Part shown: positions 56,163 to 64,000 of the stretch, one piece after another
How the letters are laid out: each line of letters starts with the position of its first letter
Position numbering within the stretch: position 1 is the first letter of the stretch
NCBI RefSeq assembly: GCF_000817735.3
Contig: NZ_JTJC03000003.1
Coordinates: 1 to 64,000, forward strand
Direction of reading: 5' to 3'
Length of the DNA: 64,000 nucleotides
Source of the DNA: Scytonema millei VB511283
Lineage (GTDB): Bacteria; Cyanobacteriota; Cyanobacteriia; Cyanobacteriales; Chroococcidiopsidaceae
The notes under the pieces: generated by a model
What the model saw: the letters and a program-made list of their open reading frames with translations, nothing else
Told to the model about the DNA's origin: nothing
Databases searched by the model: none
Made by a program: the position numbers and the translations under genes

Positions 56163-57086
56163 ATGGCAGAGTTGAAGGGAAGAGATTTACTAAGTCTTGC
56201 CGATTTAACTTCAGAGGAAGTGACAGCATTGCTACAACTGGCAGCGCAGTTAAAATCAGGACAGCTAAAGCCTCAGTGCAATAAAGTTTTAGGACTGCTA
56301 TTTTACAAAGCTTCCACCCGCACTCGCGTCAGCTTTACTGTAGCAATGTATCAATTGGGAGGACAGGTAATCGATCTTAACACCACCACAACCCAAGTGA
56401 GCCGTGGCGAACCTGTAGAAGATACAGCACGAGTTTTAGATCGATATTTGGATATTCTATCGATTCGGACTTTTGAGCAGCAACAGCTGGAAACTTTCGC
56501 CCATTATGCCAAAATTCCTGTGATTAACGCTCTGACCGATCGCGAACATCCTTGTCAAATACTGGCAGATTTGCTGACAGTAGAAGAATGTTTTGGCAAG
56601 TTGAAGGGACTAACTTTGACTTATGTAGGTGATGGTAACAATGTCGCCCATTCTTTGCTGCTAGGCTGTGCCTTGGTGGGTATGAATGTCAAAATTGCCA
56701 CTCCCGCTGATTTTAAACCTTTAACAGAAATTGTCGAGCAAGCTAAAGCGATCGCCTTACCAGAAACTGAAATTATTGTCACCGAAGATCCAGAAGCAGC
56801 AGCTAAAGGATCGCACGTCATTTATACCGATGTCTGGGCAAGCATGGGACAAGAATCAGAAGCTGATTCCCGCATTCCAATCTTTCAACCCTACCAAGCC
56901 AACGAACAATTGTTAAGTCTTGCCGATCCAGAGGCGATCGTTTTACACTGTCTCCCAGCCCATCGCGGCGAAGAAATAACTACCGATGTCATAGAAGGTT
57001 CCCACTCCAAAGTCTGGGATCAAGCTGAAAATCGAATGCACGCTCAAAAAGCTTTACTAGCTAGTTTGTTGGGAATTGGGGACTAG
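56163..57086 (+). CDS. argF: Ornithine carbamoyltransferase
   Basis: 307 residues, the usual length. Carbamoyl-phosphate site STRTRVSF (about 52-59), HPCQILADLLT, DGNNVAHS, and the ornithine loop HCLPAHRGEEIT. Converts ornithine plus carbamoyl phosphate to citrulline in arginine synthesis. Single gene, with no other arg gene nearby, as usual in cyanobacteria. Confidence 0.97.
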   Translation: MAELKGRDLLSLADLTSEEVTALLQLAAQLKSGQLKPQCNKVLGLLFYKASTRTRVSFTVAMYQLGGQVIDLNTTTTQVSRGEPVEDTARVLDRYLDILSIRTFEQQQLETFAHYAKIPVINALTDREHPCQILADLLTVEECFGKLKGLTLTYVGDGNNVAHSLLLGCALVGMNVKIATPADFKPLTEIVEQAKAIALPETEIIVTEDPEAAAKGSHVIYTDVWASMGQESEADSRIPIFQPYQANEQLLSLADPEAIVLHCLPAHRGEEITTDVIEGSHSKVWDQAENRMHAQKALLASLLGIGD

Positions 57087-57239
57087 GAGACAAGGGAGAG
57101 GGGGGAGACAAGGGAGAAATTAGATTTGAGGTGCGCGAATTTTGGCTTGAATTCTTCTGACTCTTAGAATCCCTAACTCCTAATTTTTGACTTTTGACTT
57201 CTTCTAAAAACTTTTTTTTGCCATTAGGGGCAATTTTGT

Positions 57240-57253
57240 AGTACGACTGTTCT
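57240..57253 (+). promoter_or_regulatory. LexA box upstream of lexA
   Basis: AGTACGACTGTTCT fits the cyanobacterial LexA consensus RGTACNNNDGTWCB at every defined position. It lies 36 bp before the lexA ATG, so the gene is likely autorepressed. Confidence 0.8.
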
Positions 57254-57288
57254 AAGAGGTCTATATCGCGATTGAAACACACTAAACT

Positions 57289-57900
57289 ATGGAACCCCTA
57301 ACGGTAGCTCAACAAGAACTATATGACTGGTTAGCAGAATACGTGCGGCAATACCAGCATTCACCTTCAATTCGCCAGATGATGCAAGCGATGAATTTGA
57401 AATCGCCTGCACCCGTGCAAAGTCGATTGGAACATTTACGCGCCAAAGGATACATTGAATGGACGGAAGGTAAAGCACGGACGATCCGCATTTTACAATC
57501 CCATTCTCCCCAACAGAGTATCCCAGTTCTGGGTGCGATCGCAGCTGGCGGTTTGGTCGAACCATTTACCGATGCTGTCGAACACCTAGATTTTGAAAAG
57601 CTATTTTTACCACCTGCAACTTTTGCGTTGCGGGTGATTGGTGACAGCATGATTGAAGATTTAATTACCGAAGGCGATCTCGCAATCATGCGTCCAGTTG
57701 CCAGTCCAGAACAGGTAAAAAATGGCACGATCGTTGCAGCTAGGGTAGACGGACACGGTACGACCTTAAAACGCTTTTATCTTCGTGGCGATCGCGTGAC
57801 GCTCAAACCCGCTAATCCTAAATACAAGCCGATAGAGATCGCCGCCAAGCAAGTCCAACTGCAAGGCGTTCTCTTAGGCGTGTGGCGCGGCTATAACTAG
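57289..57900 (+). CDS. lexA: LexA repressor
   Basis: 203 residues. N-terminal winged helix (LYDWLAEYVRQYQHSPSIRQM, PVQSRLEHLRAKGYIEW), cleavage site Ala86-Gly87 (AIAAGGL), and the Ser120 (GDSMIED) and Lys161 (TTLKRFY) dyad. All autocleavage residues are present, so SOS-type regulation is possible, unlike Synechocystis LexA, which has lost the site. Own LexA box upstream. Confidence 0.95.
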   Translation: MEPLTVAQQELYDWLAEYVRQYQHSPSIRQMMQAMNLKSPAPVQSRLEHLRAKGYIEWTEGKARTIRILQSHSPQQSIPVLGAIAAGGLVEPFTDAVEHLDFEKLFLPPATFALRVIGDSMIEDLITEGDLAIMRPVASPEQVKNGTIVAARVDGHGTTLKRFYLRGDRVTLKPANPKYKPIEIAAKQVQLQGVLLGVWRGYN

Positions 57901-58066
57901 GGAGCAGGGAGCAGGGGAAAAGAGCTGAGGGAGCTGAGGGAGCTGAGGAAGATGGGGGAGATCGAATAACTAACTGGTCACTGGTCAGGAGTCACTGGTT
58001 ACTGTCACCCCACACCCCACACCCTTTCTTCACTAGTCACTGGTCACTAGCCACTAGCCACTCTCC
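57901..58066. repeat. Intergenic low-complexity repeats
   Basis: GAGCTGAGG units (57919-57950) and CACTGGTCACTAGCCACTAG-type heptamers to 58066. These are the same families that appear in frame inside genes elsewhere. Confidence 0.7.
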
Positions 58067-59113
58067 CTACTCCCTATGCCGCTCTAAACATCGCTTCAAG
58101 CTACTAGCTACAGCTAAGAAAGGCACTAGGAATAGTGCCGCTATGACTTTTAAGGAGCAACTACACTTGAGAGCTTCTCGAATTTGAGCTTTTGTAGCGG
58201 TTAGATCGCCTCTACTAAGGACTCTGAAAGCATTTCTTAAAGCATATAAGGCGCATTCTTCCATCGCTCGTTTTGCTATGCGCTCGGCTGTGGATTTTGG
58301 TAAATACGAGCGGGTAGTTTCAATACTCTGACGCATATTGACAATGTTTTTTCCCGTTCTCACAAAGGCAGAAGTCTGAGACCTAGAGTGGACGCGAAAA
58401 CAAGCTAGTACTTGTGGCTCGAACCAAATAGGGTAGTGTGCGGCAATTCTCCGCCACATTTCGTGGTCGCAAGCACCATACAATTCTGGACGAAAGCCAC
58501 CCAAGTGTTCGTAAACACTGCGCTTAACCACCATCGCTGGTGGATCGACAAGCGAGTATACTGCAATGCGTTTGAGAAAGTTAGGAATTATACCAGAGGT
58601 ACTTCTTTCTAATGAAGATAAATAATTTTGCTGGCGATCGTTCTCGTCAATGTGTGCGTGCCGACAATACGCCGCACCTATACTTGGTTCTTGGGTAAAT
58701 GCTGCTTCTAAAGACTGATAAAATCCTGGTAAAACAATATCGTCATCGTGCAGAATATGAATTAACTGACCGCGAGCGCGACGAATGCAAGTGTTGAGAT
58801 TTTCAACCATGCTGACGGTCTGAGGCTGTCTGTAAACAGAAATTCTGTGCTGTTTAGCTAATTGCTGAATTAGAAATTCAATCTCAGGGTTAGTAGAACA
58901 ATTATCAATTAGTTCAATTTGAATTCGCTCTGCTGCATATTCTCGCGTCTGCTCTATAACACTGGCGATCGCTTGCTCTAGATATGTTGTGCGGTTATAT
59001 ATCGGAATCATCACAGACCACATCGGTCTTGCTACATCTGGAGGAAGTGGATCGATGGCATTTGAGCTTTTCTTGACTTCGGTTAAACTATAATCTGTGT
59101 TGTTGCTGAGCAT
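58067..59113 (-). CDS. Family 2 glycosyltransferase
   Basis: 348 residues from ATG 59113 (a GTG 14 codons upstream lacks support). GT-A fold: SVMIPIYNRTTYLEQAIASV, the sugar-nucleotide region IELIDNCS, the metal motif LHDDDI, and HEMWRRIAAHYP. Transfers a sugar to an unknown acceptor, possibly in surface polysaccharide. The C-terminal helix (VIAALFLVPFLAVAS) may anchor it to the membrane. Confidence 0.9.
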   Translation of the reverse strand: MLSNNTDYSLTEVKKSSNAIDPLPPDVARPMWSVMIPIYNRTTYLEQAIASVIEQTREYAAERIQIELIDNCSTNPEIEFLIQQLAKQHRISVYRQPQTVSMVENLNTCIRRARGQLIHILHDDDIVLPGFYQSLEAAFTQEPSIGAAYCRHAHIDENDRQQNYLSSLERSTSGIIPNFLKRIAVYSLVDPPAMVVKRSVYEHLGGFRPELYGACDHEMWRRIAAHYPIWFEPQVLACFRVHSRSQTSAFVRTGKNIVNMRQSIETTRSYLPKSTAERIAKRAMEECALYALRNAFRVLSRGDLTATKAQIREALKCSCSLKVIAALFLVPFLAVASSLKRCLERHRE

Positions 59114-59563
59114 CTTTATTTTTAAACTGACTCTGCTTCGGATGAAGCCCACCACTAGAAAAAATAGAATTTACAAAGTTTACTTGGAAAGCTAAATTTA
59201 AGCTTTAACTCTCTTCAAATCAAACACAATTTTATTCGACCGCTTGTATTTTTCTTATTTTTGATAACCTGTATTGAAATTGAACCTGACTAATTGCATA
59301 CAAAATCTGTAGCAGCGATCGCTACCAGTATGCAACCAGAACTCGTATAGATTTTATCGATCTCTGCTTTGAAGTCACATGAAATTTTTACGGTTGATCT
59401 TGAAATTTGATATGGCAAATTATACTAGAATCCGAGGAAAAAAAATAGCACGTCGAACTCTGATTTTAAGCATAGGCTTTGAGCAGCTATGAACTAACTA
59501 AACTTAGGCTCAAATGATAGTGGCTACCAATATCGATCCTGGTAGATTCATTTTGAGTTATTT
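59114..59563. other. Intergenic between divergent genes
   Basis: AT-rich, no gene seen. GATAGTGGCTACCAATATCG lies before the helicase start; no promoter can be named. Confidence 0.45.
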
Positions 59564-61162
59564 GTGACAAACTTTTTTGTAGATAGAAAACTATACTACC
59601 ATAAAGGTATAAATTATGACATTAGAGCCAGTCATGCTTCTGTTCTTCAAGCGTATTGCTTCAGATGGGATTTAAAGTCAATGTATCTTACGCAGAGTTC
59701 AGTCAAATACCCGCTTGATGCCCGATCGCAGTTAAAATTATTTGTTGCCAAGGAAGAACGAGGCAAGTACCAACCCCAAACGACACCAAAATCCTTACCG
59801 ATACCGGGATGTCCGAGAATACCCCGATCGCTACAGTTGCGATCTTATCAGCGCCAAGCCATGACTAATTGGTTTGCCAATCGCGGTAGGGGAACGTTGA
59901 AAATGGCAACGGGTAGCGGTAAAACAATTACAGCTTTAGCGATCGCCTGCGAACTCTATCAAAGAATTGGCTTGCAAGCCTTAATCGTTGTCTGTCCGTA
60001 TCGCCATCTCGTCACCCAATGGGCGACAGAAGCCGAAAAATTTGGTTTGCAGCCGATTTTAGCCTTTGAAAGTCTTCGGCAGTGGCAAAGTCAGCTATCT
60101 ACAGGACTATATAACGTCCGCGCTGGCAGTCAGCCCTTTGTTACTGTCATCGCGACCAACTCAACTCTAATTGGCGAAGGCTTTCAATCTCAATTGAAAT
60201 ATTTCCCAGAAAAAACCCTAATAATTGGCGATGAGGCACATAACCTTGGTGCGCCTCGTTTAGAACAAAGTCTACCCCGCCAAATTGGACTGCGCCTGGG
60301 TTTATCTGCTACACCAGAAAGATACTTCGACGAGCAAGGCACGGAATTTATTCTTGACTACTTTGGCACAGTCCTACAACCAGAACTCACTTTAGCTGAT
60401 GCCATTCAACAAGGGGCATTAGTCCGCTATCTTTACTATCCGATTTTGGTAGATCTGACTGCTACCGAAGCGCAAGCCTATGCAAAACTGACGACGAGAA
60501 TTGGTTGGGCGATCGCATCCCAAGAAAACGGTGCAGAAAGCGATGTTACGCCATTATTGATGCAGAGAGCTAGATTAGTTGGCGCAGCAGCTAATAAGAT
60601 TGATGCTTTACGTCAGTTAATGCGAAACCGTCGCGATACATCCCACACCCTATTTTATTGCGGCGATGGAACGACTGAAGATGAGCGTATCTCGGCAAGC
60701 GATCGCCAGATTGCAGCCGTCGTCAGAATGTTAGGAGTGGAACTCGGTTATCGCGTCAACACTTACACCGCCGATACCCCTTTAGCAGAACGGACAAAGT
60801 TGCGCCGTCAATTTGAAACAGGAGAATTGCAAGGTTTAGTAGCAATTCGTTGTTTAGATGAAGGTGTCGATATTCCTGCCATCCAAACCGCTGTCATTCT
60901 GGCTAGTAGCAGTAATCCGCGCCAATTCGTACAACGACGCGGCAGAATTTTACGCCCTCATCCAGGTAAAGAACGCGCTACATTATTCGACGCGATCGTT
61001 TTGCCCCCAGAATTAGATCGCGATACATGGGAAGTCGAACGCAATCTTCTGCGCAAAGAATTACGCCGATTTATCGAATTTGCCGATTTAGCCGACAATG
61101 CTGGAGAAGCCAGAATGAAATTGCTCGATTTGCAGAAAAAATACGGCTTGCTCGATGTTTGA
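59564..61162 (+). CDS. DEAD/DEAH-box SF2 helicase
   Basis: 532 residues from GTG 59564; an internal ATG at 59681 (MYLTQSS) is an alternative, as the first 40 residues look poorly conserved. Motif Q/I: LRSYQRQAMTNW, ATGSGKT (Lys 120); motif II GDEAH (from 222); III GLSATPERY; V GLVAIRCLDEGVDIP; VI QRRGRILRP. Type III restriction or XPB/SSL2-like translocase. No nuclease or methylase partner is adjacent, so a defence role is not supported. Confidence 0.88.
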   Translation: MTNFFVDRKLYYHKGINYDIRASHASVLQAYCFRWDLKSMYLTQSSVKYPLDARSQLKLFVAKEERGKYQPQTTPKSLPIPGCPRIPRSLQLRSYQRQAMTNWFANRGRGTLKMATGSGKTITALAIACELYQRIGLQALIVVCPYRHLVTQWATEAEKFGLQPILAFESLRQWQSQLSTGLYNVRAGSQPFVTVIATNSTLIGEGFQSQLKYFPEKTLIIGDEAHNLGAPRLEQSLPRQIGLRLGLSATPERYFDEQGTEFILDYFGTVLQPELTLADAIQQGALVRYLYYPILVDLTATEAQAYAKLTTRIGWAIASQENGAESDVTPLLMQRARLVGAAANKIDALRQLMRNRRDTSHTLFYCGDGTTEDERISASDRQIAAVVRMLGVELGYRVNTYTADTPLAERTKLRRQFETGELQGLVAIRCLDEGVDIPAIQTAVILASSSNPRQFVQRRGRILRPHPGKERATLFDAIVLPPELDRDTWEVERNLLRKELRRFIEFADLADNAGEARMKLLDLQKKYGLLDV

Positions 61163-61284
61163 TGGGAGCAGGGAGCAGTTATCAGTGACCAGTGACCAGT
61201 GACCAGTTAATTCTCACTTACGACTTACGACTTGTCCCCACACCCTACACCCCACACCCCACACCCTTTCTTTACTGATAACTG

Positions 61285-62424
61285 TTAACTGTCAACTGAT
61301 AACTGACTGTCAATCCACTCCAAAACTCGATTCCACGCCCACCAAGGATCGGGATCGGCAAAACGCTGCTGACAGGCGCGATCGCTCATGTAGTTGACAT
61401 GTCCGCCGTAGCGAGTTAATAGTAGATCGAGCTGAGGATTGCGATCGCACGCTGCTTGCAAGTCTGGCACGATTGCCGGATCGAACATCGGATCGTTAGC
61501 AGCATAAATAATCAGCGTCGGTTTTTGTAACTGCGGCAGTATATGCAAACCGCTACTTGCCTCGTAATAAGCCTCTACCGAAGGAAACCCCAGTTTCTCA
61601 ATTACCAATTCGTTATCAAAACCCCAAATACTATTAGCTTTTTCTATCGCAGCAGGATCGATCGCGCCTGGGTGTGCTTCGTAGATCTGCCATGCCAATT
61701 TTTTCAACTGCTTGGCGATCGTTTGTTCCAACTTTCTCCCCAATGGGTGCTTTACCAAATAAGATAGCGATCGATTTGAATCCAAACTCGGACAAATCAC
61801 TGCTGCTCCCCCAATTTCATTAGGAGCCAGGGAAATTTTAGATTTTAGATTTTGGATTTTGGATTGAAATTGCTTCTTGTCTTCTCGACTTCCGAATTCC
61901 GAATTCAGAATTCCGAATTCATTTTGTGCCGCCTTCACTCCCCACAAAGCCAATTGCCCGCCGAGGGAAAAGCCTGTAAACCAAAATGGTGCGGGACAAC
62001 CCATTGCTTTTGCTTGAGCGGCGATGCAAACAAAATCTTCTCCTTCGTATAACCCATCAGAAGTTAAAGTTGGCGATAACTGAGCTGTTTTCCCGTGCCC
62101 CCGCCAGTCAAATAGAACTACAGCATAGCCTTGAGCAAAAGCTTTGCGTCCTAAAAGTCTTAAAAACCACTGATTTTCCAAAGTACCTGTAATACCATAA
62201 GTCCCAACGATCGTGGCTTTGGGATTTTCGGGAATTGCTACCCAACCAAAGATTGGTACTTCTCCAGCACCGTGAAAAATAACTGCTTCATAATCTGGCT
62301 CTGGGTGGCTAGTCGTTTTTTCCCAGTCTTTGCTTGCCCAAAGCGCAGTGTAAACCGTCATGGCTAAGCCGTTGCGCAACCACCAAGGCGGCGTAAAGTC
62401 GGAATTCAATTGTTCTCGATGCAT
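61285..62424 (-). CDS. YheT-like alpha/beta hydrolase
   Basis: 379 residues. Nucleophile elbow GFSLGG, Asp in AANDPMFD and His in GGHVNYM make a full triad; the YheT-type N terminus (TPPWWLRNGLAMTVYTALW) and DWRGHGKTAQ agree with the COG0429 family. Esterase activity is likely; natural substrate unknown. An in-frame repeat insertion adds about 30 residues after the nucleophile helix. Confidence 0.9.
   Translation of the reverse strand: MHREQLNSDFTPPWWLRNGLAMTVYTALWASKDWEKTTSHPEPDYEAVIFHGAGEVPIFGWVAIPENPKATIVGTYGITGTLENQWFLRLLGRKAFAQGYAVVLFDWRGHGKTAQLSPTLTSDGLYEGEDFVCIAAQAKAMGCPAPFWFTGFSLGGQLALWGVKAAQNEFGILNSEFGSREDKKQFQSKIQNLKSKISLAPNEIGGAAVICPSLDSNRSLSYLVKHPLGRKLEQTIAKQLKKLAWQIYEAHPGAIDPAAIEKANSIWGFDNELVIEKLGFPSVEAYYEASSGLHILPQLQKPTLIIYAANDPMFDPAIVPDLQAACDRNPQLDLLLTRYGGHVNYMSDRACQQRFADPDPWWAWNRVLEWIDSQLSVDS
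61832..61925. repeat. In-frame double heptamer repeat in hydrolase gene
   Basis: GATTTTAGATTTTGGATTTT at one side and TCCGAATTCCGAATTCAGAA at the other code for the stretch between KAAQNE and LAPNEIGG. Two distinct intergenic repeat families sit together in frame. Confidence 0.75.
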
Positions 62425-62640
62425 TTCAGTTATCAGTTGTCAGTTGTCAGTTGCCAGCGAACTCTCGCCTCTTGCCTCTCAAACTCGGCGATCGCATTCA
62501 ATTTTCATCACTTTGTTACAACATTCACCACATGAGCGATAGCTAATCTTTAGAATCATCCGTATAATCAGTACAGCAATCTTTGTATCTGCCCAAGGTT
62601 CTTATTGTTCATTAACATTTGTTAATCTGATTTAATAATA

Positions 62641-63390
62641 ATGGCACGAATACTTGTAATTGATGACGATCCAGCAATCTCCGAATTGGTTGCCGTGAAC
62701 TTAGAGATGGCTGGCTACGATGTCAGTCAAGCAGAAGACGGAATCAAAGGACAGGCTCTCGCACTCCAGTTGCAGCCAGACTTAATTATGCTCGATCTGA
62801 TGCTACCTAGAGTAGACGGCTTTACAGTTTGCCAGCGTTTGCGGCGCGACGAACGGACGGCTGAAATTCCCGTACTCATGCTCACAGCCCTAAGCCAAAC
62901 CCAAGATAAGGTTGAAGGTTTCAATGCAGGTGCAGACGACTATTTGACAAAACCGTTTGAAGTTGAAGAAATGCTGGCTCGCGTCCGTGCCTTACTCCGG
63001 CGCACCGATCGCATCCCTCAAGCAGCTAAGCATAGCGAGATCCTCAACTACGGTCCTCTAACTCTGGTTCCAGAGCGTTTTGAAGCTATCTGGTTTACTG
63101 AAACTGTCAAATTGACTCACCTAGAATTTGAGTTACTCCACTGCTTGCTTCAGCGTCACGGGCAGACTGTTTCGCCTAGCGACATTCTCAAAGAAGTCTG
63201 GGGCTACGATCCTGACGATGACATTGAAACTATTCGCGTCCACATTCGTCACTTACGAACCAAGCTAGAACCAGATCCTCGCCATCCTCGTTATATCAAA
63301 ACTGTTTATGGTGCAGGCTACTGTTTGGAACTACCGAGCGTAGAGCAACTAGAGGAAGTAGCTGTAGGTCACGGTAGCAGTCACGAATAA
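62641..63390 (+). CDS. rpaA: OmpR-type response regulator RpaA
   Basis: 249 residues. Receiver ([20 protein letters not shown], phospho-Asp in [11 protein letters not shown], Lys in [10 protein letters not shown]) and winged helix ending in the highly conserved [20 protein letters not shown]. The whole protein matches RpaA, the response regulator of SasA that carries the KaiABC clock output and also affects phycobilisome-photosystem coupling. Clear of its neighbours, with its own upstream region (62425-62640). Confidence 0.93.
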   Translation: MARILVIDDDPAISELVAVNLEMAGYDVSQAEDGIKGQALALQLQPDLIMLDLMLPRVDGFTVCQRLRRDERTAEIPVLMLTALSQTQDKVEGFNAGADDYLTKPFEVEEMLARVRALLRRTDRIPQAAKHSEILNYGPLTLVPERFEAIWFTETVKLTHLEFELLHCLLQRHGQTVSPSDILKEVWGYDPDDDIETIRVHIRHLRTKLEPDPRHPRYIKTVYGAGYCLELPSVEQLEEVAVGHGSSHE

Positions 63391-63789
63391 GTCAATATTT
63401 TTACAAAAATAGCTAGAGTTAACTTTAATTGTTTGCTCTAGTTGTCAGGAGAAAATGCAGTTGATTTCATCTGCATTTGTCCATTTTTCTGATATTATAT
63501 TTTTAATCATATAAATCTAATTCAAAATTTTAAGAACAAACAGATTTTGAGAATTAACTAAAATAATAATAGCTAAACAAAGAAAAAAAAGCAATCCTCC
63601 ACAAAATATTTTTTGCCTTCACGCAAACAGAGCTGTGTTTTTAATCCATATAGGCTACGGTAAAAACAATTGCGCCAGAAACAACGAGCGAGCAGATAAC
63701 AAAAAAGTTGGCAACATAGCAAAAGAGACACAACAAATGTAGGGGCGTACAGCTGTACGCCCCTACAAATTAAAAACCGCTCGATGAAA
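63391..63789. other. Intergenic between rpaA and chlP (convergent)
   Basis: No gene. AT-rich DNA and the dispersed palindrome at 63739-63766, which may act as a terminator between the convergent genes. Confidence 0.6.
63739..63766. repeat. Dispersed palindrome, third copy
   Basis: Starts GTAGGGGCGTACAGC; perfect 14-bp arms. Compared with 15524 and 31219 it has compensated C-to-T changes on both arms. Confidence 0.8.
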
Positions 63790-64000
63790 CTATGGAGCTA
63801 AAGCATTACCGCGGATCAGACTACCGATCGTTTTAGCAGTAATCTTCAACTGAGTAATTGGATTCGCTGGAACCACTGTTTTGTAGAGGTAGCTATCGAA
63901 CGTGAGCTTCTGCACGTCCAAATCAGCGCACATTTCCACGAATGCCTCGCGGGTTGCATCAGAACGATAGAATACTGATTGCAAAATGTCTAGCACCTTG
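63790..64000 (-). CDS. chlP: Geranylgeranyl reductase, C-terminal part (cut by window end)
   Basis: The last 70 codons only; the gene goes on past 64000. VFYRSDATREAFVEMCAD, then TFDSYLYKTVV and TIGSLIRGNAL are the conserved end of ChlP, which reduces the geranylgeranyl chain to phytol for chlorophyll and tocopherol. The ATG at 63996 is internal. Confidence 0.92.
   Translation of the reverse strand, partial: KVLDILQSVFYRSDATREAFVEMCADLDVQKLTFDSYLYKTVVPANPITQLKITAKTIGSLIRGNALAP

Noticed and set aside
59564-61162. Defence (restriction) helicase
   Set aside because: Helicase motifs are clear but no nuclease, methylase or other defence gene is adjacent.
62510-62545. HLR1 (RpaB-binding) site before rpaA
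   Set aside because: Only the first half-site (GTTACAA) fits; the second half does not.

Overview
The window comes from a cyanobacterial chromosome. Three things support this: the octamer GCGATCGC (HIP1) is scattered through coding and non-coding DNA, the circadian output regulator RpaA is present, and the C-terminal end of geranylgeranyl reductase (ChlP, chlorophyll synthesis) sits at the right edge. The many short intergenic repeats and several P-type pumps fit a large-genome lineage such as Chroococcidiopsis-like cyanobacteria, but that placement is inference.

Layout. 1-9 kb: three tandem hybrid histidine kinase genes that overlap at their ends; the first has lost its 5' half. 9.1-11.5 kb: a group II intron encoding a reverse transcriptase/maturase with an HNH domain (minus strand). 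11.7-14 kb: small accessory genes, two near-identical promoters sharing a repeated operator-like motif, a GIY-YIG protein and an internally deleted IS4-type element. 14-19.6 kb: a CobW-type metallochaperone GTPase with a His-rich loop, a Crp-like regulator, an ArsR/SRPBCC pair, ClpP and a DUF4440 protein. 20-25 kb: a copper module (HMA chaperone, CopA-type ATPase, cupredoxin) behind a MerR-type promoter, then a Tat-exported FAD oxidoreductase and an ArsA-like protein with an altered P-loop.

26-51 kb is the most unusual part. It holds a SERCA-type Ca2+-ATPase, a Ca2+/H+ antiporter family protein, and three paralogous P1B-like ATPases (37953, 41177, 46712). Their N-terminal domain is of the HMA2 kind, and the metal-site CPC motif is replaced by Phe-Gly-Thr, Phe-Gly-Ser or Phe-Ser-Gln. 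Around them lie three small helical proteins of one family (DUF5132-like, at 34.2, 44.9 and 50.6 kb) and two minimal YbaN/DUF454-like membrane proteins (26.6 and 45.9 kb). The arrangement resembles the mycobacterial pairing of P-type ATPases with PacL proteins, so I propose a cyanobacterial ATPase/small-scaffold membrane system of unknown substrate. The middle ATPase has four conservative changes in catalytic motifs, and the first carries a C-terminal helix-turn-helix-like domain.

51-55.6 kb is decaying DNA: an AraC remnant, a possible vWA fragment, an intact-looking IS630 element with a frameshifted transposase, and a broken Ser/Thr kinase-TPR gene. 55.8-64 kb returns to ordinary chromosome: tRNA-Thr, argF, lexA with its own LexA box, a glycosyltransferase, an SF2 helicase, an alpha/beta hydrolase, rpaA and the end of chlP.

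A theme across the window is short repeats of the intergenic type sitting in frame inside genes (kinases, CopA, Ca2+-ATPase, hydrolase), usually at linkers, where they code for extra low-complexity peptide.
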